Assembly: GCA_025457805.1 (NCBI GenBank)
Contig: JALOTR010000063.1
Location: 1 to 9,224, forward strand
DNA: 9,224 nt
Origin: Akkermansiaceae bacterium
Lineage (GTDB): Bacteria; Verrucomicrobiota; Verrucomicrobiia; Verrucomicrobiales; Akkermansiaceae
Direction: 5' to 3'
Part shown: in pieces, positions 1-7,937 of the stretch
How positions within the stretch are numbered: the stretch's first letter is position 1
How the letters are laid out: each line of letters starts with the position of its first letter
Program-made: the position numbers and the translations under genes
Notes under the pieces: generated by a model
Database searches by the model: none
The model's input: the letters and a program-made list of their open reading frames with translations, nothing else
What the model was told of the DNA's origin: nothing

Positions 1-147
1 GAGCTGGAGGTAGGCTTTGACGAGCTCCTCGAAGAGGTCGCCCTTTTGTTTTTCCGGGAGTCTCCGCCACTTGGTCTGGATGTCTTGCCATGAGACACAT
101 CCGCGAATCGCTCCTATCAAACGGGACTGTTTGTTTGCCTGCGACAT
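1..147 (-). CDS. N-terminal fragment of a predicted helicase / Mrr-nuclease (type ISP-like) protein, cut by the left edge
   Basis: An open frame of 49 codons begins with ATG at 147 and runs off the left edge without a stop. The visible protein has a basic, polar start followed by W-x5-W and then a KGDLFEELVKAYLQL stretch at residues 35-49. A KG-x-x-FE-x-L-V-x-x-Y-L pattern near the N-terminus is typical of the first helix of Mrr-like nuclease domains in large predicted helicases (COG4889) and type ISP restriction-modification proteins. That assignment rests on recall of the family and on only 49 residues. The start is well supported: AGGAG lies just before the ATG (spacing is short), which is the clearest Shine-Dalgarno before any of the main genes here. 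It follows the Fic gene by 42 bases on the same strand with no terminator between, so cotranscription is likely. A full protein would be several hundred to over 1000 residues and lies outside the window. Confidence 0.5.
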   Translation of the reverse strand, partial: MSQANKQSRLIGAIRGCVSWQDIQTKWRRLPEKQKGDLFEELVKAYLQL

Positions 148-189
148 GGCTCCTGTTTGTTCCTGTTTTTACGTTCCCAAATTGATTTG

Positions 190-1338
190 TTAGATCGTAT
201 CCTCGTTGAGGACATCGAGATACTCCCGGTAGGTGTAGAGCTTGCGGTACTGTTGCCCGGTGATTTCGCGGACGATGGAGTGGGATTCCATGGTGGCGAG
301 GGCTTTTGCCGCGGTGGGAGCGGAAATATTCAGAGAGCGGGCGGCTTCGGCGATGCTGATGACGGGCTTGCGCTGGAGGTGTTGATGGAGACGGATGACG
401 GAGGCGGCTTCGGAACGGAGGATTTCGCTGTCGCGCTGGAAGATCCGCAACAGGCTGCGGGCGGTTTGCGTGGCTGCTGCGGAGGTTTCCAAAACGCCCG
501 TTAGGAAGAACGTGAGCCAGTCTTCCCAATTGCCCTCGACGCGCACTTCCTGAAGCAGGCGATAGTAGTCGTCGCGGTGCTTTTTCAGATAGAGGGAAAG
601 GTAAAGCATGGGTGCATCCAACACACCCTCGGCACAAAGAATGAATGTGATGAGAAGGCGTCCGAGTCGGCCGTTGCCATCGAGGAACGGGTGGATGGTC
701 TCGAACTGCACGTGGGCGAGGGCGGCCTTGAGCAGCGGACGGGTTTTGACGGGCTGGTCGTGCAGGAAAAGCTCGAGGGCTCCCATCGTTTCCAAAACCG
801 CGTCGGGTGGAGGTGGGACGAACCGGGCATTTCCGGGGCGCGAGCCGCCGATCCAATTTTGGCTGGTGCGGAACTCGCCGGGCATTTTCCCGCTGCCTCG
901 TCCATGGTCGAGGAGACGGGCATGGATTTCCCGGATGAGACGGAGGGAAAGAGGAGTGCCGTTTTTCAGCAGCGCCAGACCGTGCTGCATGGCATCGACG
1001 TAACAGGAAACTTCGCTGACATCCTCGAGAAGCCCAGAGGGTGTGTTGTCGAGTTCATGGCTGAGAAGGTCCGATAGCGAGGACTGAGTGCCCTCGATCT
1101 GCGAGGAGAGGACGGCTTCCTTGCGGACGTAGGTGTAAAGGAAAAGTCCGGGATCGGGAAGCAGCAGGGAAATGCCATCGAGCCGACCTAGTGCGGTTGA
1201 AGCAGCGTCGAGCAGAGCGCCCAATTCGCCGTCGATTTCCAAAGCTGGGACGGGAGGAAGCGGCGCAGGAACGAACGCCCTCGCGGTTTCTCCGACCGTG
1301 CTGATTGGCAGATAATGGCCAGTGGGTCCCCGTTGCAT
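190..1338 (-). CDS. Fic-domain protein (probable AMP-transferase) with N-terminal inhibitory motif and C-terminal winged helix
   Basis: This 382-residue protein has the full Fic active-site motif HPFLDGNGRLGR at 216-227, with catalytic His216 and the GNGR loop that binds nucleotide phosphates. Fic enzymes normally move AMP from ATP to Ser, Thr or Tyr of a target protein. A Fic_N-type region fills residues about 20-110 and includes SSQIEG at 78-83. This fits the S/T-x-x-x-E-G/N inhibitory helix of class II Fic proteins, in which the Glu blocks productive ATP binding, so the enzyme is probably autoinhibited in cis. Residues about 310-375 look like a winged helix (AEAARSLNISAPTAAKAL at 330-347 as the helix-turn-helix), suggesting DNA binding and self-regulation. 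Length and order fit the common Fic_N-Fic-HTH family. The ATG lacks a Shine-Dalgarno. The gene sits between carB and a helicase-like gene. Its target cannot be read from sequence. Confidence 0.93.
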   Translation of the reverse strand: MQRGPTGHYLPISTVGETARAFVPAPLPPVPALEIDGELGALLDAASTALGRLDGISLLLPDPGLFLYTYVRKEAVLSSQIEGTQSSLSDLLSHELDNTPSGLLEDVSEVSCYVDAMQHGLALLKNGTPLSLRLIREIHARLLDHGRGSGKMPGEFRTSQNWIGGSRPGNARFVPPPPDAVLETMGALELFLHDQPVKTRPLLKAALAHVQFETIHPFLDGNGRLGRLLITFILCAEGVLDAPMLYLSLYLKKHRDDYYRLLQEVRVEGNWEDWLTFFLTGVLETSAAATQTARSLLRIFQRDSEILRSEAASVIRLHQHLQRKPVISIAEAARSLNISAPTAAKALATMESHSIVREITGQQYRKLYTYREYLDVLNEDTI

Positions 1339-1341
1339 GAG

Positions 1342-1449
1342 TCAAATTAAAGATTTTGGCGATTTTGTTTAAATCTGCCCCCAAGATTGAAAGGAAACTT
1401 TCCATCCGCAAGACGAAATTAAAGTATTTCGGCTTTTTCTTTAATTTGA
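1342..1449. repeat. 12-bp inverted repeat plus a third partial copy upstream of the Fic gene (candidate operator)
   Basis: TCAAATTAAAGA at 1342-1353 is matched by its exact reverse complement at 1438-1449, and a 9-base partial copy (AAATTAAAG) lies at 1416-1424. The partial copy and the right arm form a 9-bp inverted pair around a 14-base spacer. The block is AT-rich against GC-rich surroundings and fills the space just ahead of the Fic start, with the left copy ending 4 bases before the ATG. A binding site for the winged helix of the Fic protein would be a natural explanation, but that is inference. The Fic promoter must lie here or farther upstream; no convincing -35/-10 pair was picked out. 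Confidence 0.6.
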
Positions 1450-1451
1450 TC

Positions 1452-1483
1452 CCGGAGATTTAAAGCAATCTTTCAATCTCCGG
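1452..1483 (-). terminator. Long hairpin downstream of carB, possible transcription end
   Basis: CCGGAGATT at 1452-1460 pairs exactly with AATCTCCGG at 1475-1483. After one mismatch, AAAG (1462-1465) pairs with CTTT (1470-1473) around a four-base CAAT loop, giving 13 pairs in 14 positions. It lies 29 bases past the carB stop codon. No U-run follows it on the carB strand, so it is not a textbook intrinsic terminator. It could end carB transcription with Rho, protect the 3' end, or act as a DNA site for the neighbouring Fic gene. Confidence 0.5.
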
Positions 1484-1487
1484 AATA

Positions 1488-1502
1488 GTGCGGGGGCCGC
1501 AC
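1488..1502 (-). other. Short GC hairpin just past the carB stop
   Basis: GTGCGG (1488-1493) pairs with CCGCAC (1497-1502) around a three-base loop. It lies between the carB stop codon and the longer hairpin at 1452-1483, and together they make a tandem structured 3' end for the carB message. It is short and could be chance in GC-rich DNA. Confidence 0.35.
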
Positions 1503-1512
1503 TTGCTCGACC

Positions 1513-4725
<3,213 letters not shown>

Positions 4726-5148
4726 GGTCGGTGGCTGGTTTTCGGCGCGCCGTGGCGGCTAAATTGGACGGGGTTTGGCAGGGATTTTCCCGCTTGTAAA
4801 GGGTTGGATTTGATTGTCCTGCCCGCCCCGTGCCGGGGATCACGGGGGACCTTGCCGGAAAGCCCGGAATTGCGGGGAAGGGCCTTGGTTTCGGCGCAGG
4901 GAAACGGGAATCCGCCAGAGCGAAAACCTTGCCCGCAAATGACCCGGTCGGAGGCGCCGTCAAAATGGGCTGGAGCGTCGCAATCGACCCGGTGGCCGTT
5001 GGAAAAAGAGCTGAGGAAAACTCCGCGGGCTTCGCGCTCGACTATCAGTCACTCCACGCCGGGCGGGATGTCCAATTGGGGGGAGGAACGGATTTTCCGG
5101 CTGCAGCGTTGTTTTCTCACCGGGATTGGAAATGGGGAGCTGCTCCTC
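4726..5148. other. 423-base stretch without a recognisable gene, upstream of carB
   Basis: No convincing coding sequence was found on either strand. The plus-strand open frames here are compositional continuations of a long antisense frame over carB. The minus-strand frames after the DHp gene were read for a histidine-kinase ATPase domain and show none. The stretch should hold the carB promoter and leader, but no clear -35/-10 pair stands out. It contains one 7-bp inverted repeat at 4826-4847, listed separately. Confidence 0.6.
4826..4847. other. 7-bp inverted repeat in the carB upstream region
   Basis: CCCCGTG (4826-4832) pairs with CACGGGG (4841-4847) around an eight-base loop, about 100 bases upstream of the carB start. 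No T-run flanks it on either strand. It may be a structure in a long carB leader, a weak end for the upstream DHp gene, or chance in GC-rich DNA. Confidence 0.3.
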
Positions 5149-5427
5149 TCATGTTGCACCGTGCGCAGATTCATCCAGAAATGCCTGCGGATGGGTGCTG
5201 AGTTGATTCAAAAGCATCGTCATTTCCGCCACTTGCTCATCGAGGATCTGCATGATGCGGGATCGTTTGTCGGAATCGGGCGGGAGCATGCGGAGCAGTT
5301 CCAAAGAAGTCCCCATGGTGGAAAGGGGCGAACGCATGTCGTGAACCGCCCTTGCAACGACGGCAGGCCATGGGACCTCACTTTCATCAAAGATTTCTGT
5401 GGCGGTCATCCGTGAAGGATCATCCAC
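5149..5427 (-). CDS. Stand-alone histidine-kinase phosphoacceptor (DHp/HisKA-like) domain protein
   Basis: The 92-residue product carries a HisKA-like H-box, VARAVHDMRSPLSTMGTSLELL at about 24-45, with the candidate phosphorylated residue at His29, followed by Asp30 and the usual R-S/T-P. A second amphipathic helix (about 53-76) would complete a helical hairpin that dimerises to a four-helix bundle. No ATPase (HATPase_c) domain, sensor or membrane segment is present, and the DNA after the stop encodes none in any frame of this strand. The product could be a phosphotransfer protein acting with other kinases or a remnant of a kinase gene. The start is uncertain: GTG at 5427 follows an in-frame stop closely, ATG seven codons in is the alternative, and neither has a Shine-Dalgarno. 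The gene begins 45 bases past the end of the Gfo/Idh/MocA gene on the same strand, so cotranscription is possible. Confidence 0.62.
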   Translation of the reverse strand: MDDPSRMTATEIFDESEVPWPAVVARAVHDMRSPLSTMGTSLELLRMLPPDSDKRSRIMQILDEQVAEMTMLLNQLSTHPQAFLDESAHGAT

Positions 5428-5472
5428 CTTATTGATGATTCAAGCGCAATGTCGGCAATGAGCCTGTCGCGG

Positions 5473-6780
5473 TTATGGCTCCAGTTTCCATGGTCCGCGA
5501 TACGTGCCCTTCAACATCGCATTGGCTCCCTCATCGTTGGCGAAAGTTTCGGTCTGCGGATTCCACTCCAGACGTTTGCCACGGGTGACCGCGATGTGGC
5601 CGATCTGGCCCATGGAGCAAGTGCGATGTCCGATTTCCGCATCCGCCATGACCTGCGTGCCATTGCGGATGGCGGAAATGAAATCCGCTTTGTCGCCGCG
5701 GGTTGGCACTCGTTTGTCGGTGGGCTTGAAGGGCGTCCTTAGGATCTTGGGATCGCTTGCCTTGATGCCGCCCTTGCTGTTCCAGTGAGCCTGGATCCAT
5801 CCTTCATCGCCTTCGACACGGAGATAGGGCACATCCATTTTATAATCCAGCACCACACCGTTGGCATATTGATATTGGAGTTCAAACTCTAACAAGGTGT
5901 TCCACAAACCCGAACCCGGTTCAGGAAATTTACCTGTGCCTTCCACGGAGATCGGGCCGGAGCGCTCGCTGCCATTGATCAGGCTCGCCACGTCGATGAG
6001 GTGGGTTCCCCAATTGGAAACCATGCCTTCGCAATAATCGAGAATCCGCATCCAGCCCGGACGTCCACCGAGGTCGGCAGGATGCACACGATCCAGTGTG
6101 TATTCACGGAATGGCGCAGGTCCGAGCCACATTTCGTAATCGAGATGGGCCGGAACAGGCATGGGGTCCGCCTTGCCGAGGTAGCCATCGATTTCCTTGG
6201 GCACGCCCACTTCGAAGCGCTTGATGTTTCCCAGATAACCATTGATCGCCAGGTCCGCGGTGCGCGTCATGTAGGAGTGTGAGCGGCATTCGGAATCGGT
6301 CCGGAACACAATGCCCTTCGCCTTGGCTGCATCCGCGAGGATTCGTCCTTCTGTTAGATAACGGGTGAGGGGTTTTTCACAACTCACATGCAGCCCCTTG
6401 GCGATGGCTGCGAGCGAGATGATGGCATGCCAGTGATCCGGCGTGGAATTCATGACTGCATCGAGATCCGGCATCTCCAGCGCCTCACGGTAGTCCTGAT
6501 AGATCCGGCATGCGGTATCGCCGTAATGCTCATCGATCTTTTTCTTGGTGGCCTCCGCGCGGTGGCGGTCCACATCGCACACCGAAACGACGCGCACCTC
6601 GGGCATGGCGAGAAGGGTCGGCAAATTGGTGTAATAGGCCTGCCGCCCGGTGCCGATCATCGCAAGGTGGATCTTCTTGGAAGGCGCATTGGCCCCGAAG
6701 AGGCGGGCGGGCAGAATGGCGGGTGCTGCGGCGGCGGCGAGCCCGAACAAGGCTTGGCGGCGCGTGAAATGGGTGTTCAT
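5473..6780 (-). CDS. Tat-exported Gfo/Idh/MocA-family oxidoreductase
   Basis: The 435-residue protein starts with a twin-arginine signal (TRRQALFGL at 6-14, then an Ala-rich hydrophobic run ending near Ala30), so it is probably exported folded to the periplasm. The Rossmann NAD(P)-binding part follows: GTGRQA at 43-48, the acidic end of strand 2 in CDVDRH (68-73), TPDHWH at 113-118 and the hallmark EKP at 135-137. The C-terminal alpha/beta domain includes NWGTHLIDV at 256-264, where His260 and Asp263 occupy the usual HxxD-type catalytic position. Family members oxidise or epimerise sugars and related polyols, usually with a tightly held cofactor; the substrate cannot be told here. Length and a C-terminal YRGPWKLEP match secreted homologues common in Planctomycetes and Verrucomicrobia. 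The Tat motif fixes the start at 6780; no Shine-Dalgarno is seen. The gene is divergent from the DUF4250 gene across 121 bases. Confidence 0.93.
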   Translation of the reverse strand: MNTHFTRRQALFGLAAAAAPAILPARLFGANAPSKKIHLAMIGTGRQAYYTNLPTLLAMPEVRVVSVCDVDRHRAEATKKKIDEHYGDTACRIYQDYREALEMPDLDAVMNSTPDHWHAIISLAAIAKGLHVSCEKPLTRYLTEGRILADAAKAKGIVFRTDSECRSHSYMTRTADLAINGYLGNIKRFEVGVPKEIDGYLGKADPMPVPAHLDYEMWLGPAPFREYTLDRVHPADLGGRPGWMRILDYCEGMVSNWGTHLIDVASLINGSERSGPISVEGTGKFPEPGSGLWNTLLEFELQYQYANGVVLDYKMDVPYLRVEGDEGWIQAHWNSKGGIKASDPKILRTPFKPTDKRVPTRGDKADFISAIRNGTQVMADAEIGHRTCSMGQIGHIAVTRGKRLEWNPQTETFANDEGANAMLKGTYRGPWKLEP

Positions 6781-6901
6781 GACGTGGGTTTCAGTCGGGC
6801 GGTGATGTTTTCCAAAAACGTGGCCGCGCCGCAGGACGTTTCAACCTTTTCACGGGATGCCCCGGCTTGCCAGCGGCGGGCGCGGCTGCAAGAATTCAGC
6901 C
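6781..6901. promoter_or_regulatory. Divergent intergenic region (121 bases)
   Basis: This gap separates the leftward Gfo/Idh/MocA gene from the rightward DUF4250 gene and must hold or adjoin the promoters for both. No confident -35/-10 pair or operator was recognised on either strand. Confidence 0.4.
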
Positions 6902-7090
6902 ATGAACCTCACGGATTTCACATCGATGGATCCCCATTTGCTGGTGGGGCTGGTCAATACGGAGCTGAGAAACCATTGCGACTCGCTCGATGATCTGGTC
7001 AAGACCCACCATCTCGATCAGTTGCTTTTGGAAGAGAAACTCGCCGCAGCGGACTACATCTATCGTCCGGAGCAGAACCAGTTCCGTTGA
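6902..7090 (+). CDS. DUF4250-family small protein
   Basis: The 62-residue product matches my recall of the DUF4250 pattern: DP-x-LL-x-x-VN-x-x-LR near residues 10-23, then SLDDL, an EEKLAAADYIY block at 44-54 and the C-terminal NQF (59-61). Length also fits this family of about 60 residues. Its function is unknown. It has no signal peptide or membrane segment and is probably a small helical cytoplasmic protein. The ATG at 6902 is preferred over an in-frame ATG at 6857, because the extra 15 residues are Gly/Arg/Cys-rich and unlike the family, whose N-terminus fits MNLTDFTSMDP. No Shine-Dalgarno precedes it. It is monocistronic, with its own strong terminator 8 bases after the stop. Confidence 0.85.
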   Translation: MNLTDFTSMDPHLLVGLVNTELRNHCDSLDDLVKTHHLDQLLLEEKLAAADYIYRPEQNQFR

Positions 7091-7098
7091 TGGATCGT

Positions 7099-7132
7099 GC
7101 AGCCCGGGATTTATTTTCCGGGCTGCTTTTGT
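7099..7132 (+). terminator. Intrinsic terminator of the DUF4250 gene
   Basis: GCAGCCCGG (7099-7107) pairs perfectly with CCGGGCTGC (7118-7126) around a ten-base AT-rich loop, followed at once by TTTTGTT. It begins 8 bases after the stop codon. Confidence 0.9.
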
Positions 7133-7140
7133 TGCATTGC

Positions 7141-7316
7141 AAGGGTTTGTGACGTGGGGGAGGGATGATAAAAAAACAAACCTTGCTTATATTTCACGAG
7201 GTCCCACCCTGACGGTCGATCTCAAGCCATTTGGTGGTGGGAGCGCGCTTTGTTGAAGGTTAACGCCGCAGTCGAAGAAAGTGTGGAATGAATTGGCGTT
7301 ATAAGAACTGAAAACA
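7141..7316 (+). promoter_or_regulatory. Promoter/leader region of the RRM gene with two possible 7-bp stems
   Basis: This 176-base stretch precedes the RRM start. A -10-like TATATT lies at 7188-7193 without a good -35; TTGTGA (7147-7152) with TAAAAA (7169-7174) is an alternative. Two inverted repeats follow: TCCCACC (7202-7208) with GGTGGGA (7236-7242), and TAACGCC (7261-7267) with GGCGTTA (7295-7301). Both enclose exactly 27 bases, and the second ends 15 bases before the ATG, near the ribosome entry site. Genes for RNA-binding proteins of this kind are often cold-induced or self-regulated through long leaders (family knowledge); here that is a possibility only. Confidence 0.35.
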
Positions 7317-7739
7317 ATGGACATCTACGTGGGCAACCTGCCCTACACCGCTACTGAAGGAGACGTTACCGGACTCTTCGCCGCATACGGCCCTGTCGAA
7401 CGGGTTAAAATCATCACCGATCGTGAGACCGGACAATCCAAGGGCTTCGCATTCGTGACGCTTGGCGACCAATCGCAGTTGAATGCAGCTGTCGAGGCTC
7501 TCAACGATTATGATTACAACGGACGTCCACTTCGCGTGAATGCATCCGAGCCGAAGGAATCCCGTCCAGGTGGCGGTGGTGGCTACGGCGGCGGTGGTGG
7601 TGGCGGCGGCGGCTACAAAGGTGGCGGCGGTGGCGGCTACAAAGGTGGCGGCGGTGGCGGCTACAAAGGTGGCGGCGGCGGCGGTGGCTACAAGGGTGGC
7701 GGCGGCGGTGGTGGCAACCGTGGCGGCGGCGGCTGGTAA
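7317..7739 (+). CDS. RRM-domain RNA-binding protein with glycine-rich YKG-repeat tail
   Basis: The 140-residue protein has one complete RNA-recognition motif at residues 1-77. RNP2 is IYVGNL (3-8) and RNP1 is KGFAFVTL (42-49), whose aromatic residues Tyr4, Phe44 and Phe46 would stack on RNA bases. After a short KESRPG linker, residues 85-140 are nearly all Gly with Tyr-Lys-Gly units spaced 8, 8 and 9 residues apart, ending in NRGGGGW. This layout matches bacterial RRM proteins such as cyanobacterial Rbp, which bind single-stranded RNA and are often cold-induced; the Gly/Tyr/Lys tail may add nonspecific RNA contacts or self-association. The start is canonical (MDIYVGNLP), and no Shine-Dalgarno is seen. 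It is a monocistronic unit with a terminator 35 bases after the stop. RRM identity is certain; its RNA targets are unknown. Confidence 0.96.
   Translation: MDIYVGNLPYTATEGDVTGLFAAYGPVERVKIITDRETGQSKGFAFVTLGDQSQLNAAVEALNDYDYNGRPLRVNASEPKESRPGGGGGYGGGGGGGGGYKGGGGGGYKGGGGGGYKGGGGGGGYKGGGGGGGNRGGGGW
7611..7736 (+). repeat. In-frame GGC-rich tandem repeat encoding the YKG tail
   Basis: Two identical 24-base units (7611-7634 and 7635-7658) encode GYKGGGGG. They are followed by a 27-base variant (7659-7685) with one extra Gly codon and a further degenerate copy to the end of the gene. The codon-level identity suggests recent duplication by slippage, so tail length may vary between strains. Confidence 0.85.
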
Positions 7740-7774
7740 TACCGGCTCTTGTTCTCCCAGCTGAGACTTTTCAT

Positions 7775-7808
7775 CACCCGCTTTCCCTCTGGGGAGAGCG
7801 GGTGTTTT
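7775..7808 (+). terminator. Intrinsic terminator of the RRM gene
   Basis: CACCCGCT (7775-7782) pairs with AGCGGGTG (7797-7804) and the stem continues inward with one G-U pair and four more pairs, giving about 13 pairs around a TCTG loop. TTTT follows directly. It lies 35 bases past the stop codon. Confidence 0.9.
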
Positions 7809-7886
7809 CGTATGCTGATCCACACCGCGAGGATCGGTGGAATCTGAATGTGATTTTCTCCCAAGAGAAATCCAGAGGGCGGCGTT

Positions 7887-7925
7887 ATGAATGATGAAAC
7901 CGGATCGTCCGGAAACAATCCATAA
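7887..7925 (+). CDS. 12-codon mini-ORF ahead of the PA14-like gene (possible leader peptide)
   Basis: ATG at 7887 opens a frame encoding MNDETGSSGNNP that ends with TAA at 7923-7925, 12 bases before the next start and in the same frame as that gene. AGAGGG at 7874-7879 is at good Shine-Dalgarno distance, while the ATG of the main gene has none. It may be a leader peptide that brings ribosomes to the downstream start, or a chance ORF. A 5-bp palindrome (CCGGA-TCG-TCCGG, 7900-7912) lies inside it. Confidence 0.25.
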   Translation: MNDETGSSGNNP

Positions 7926-7937
7926 CTCGAAATTCCC

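Noticed and set aside
4830..5201. 123-codon plus-strand frame in the carB upstream region
   Set aside because: No Shine-Dalgarno, no domain, mixed low-complexity composition, and it overlaps the end of the DHp gene in antisense.
6857..6901. Upstream ATG extending the DUF4250 protein by 15 residues
   Set aside because: The extension is unlike the family and the protein from 6902 already has the expected length and N-terminus.
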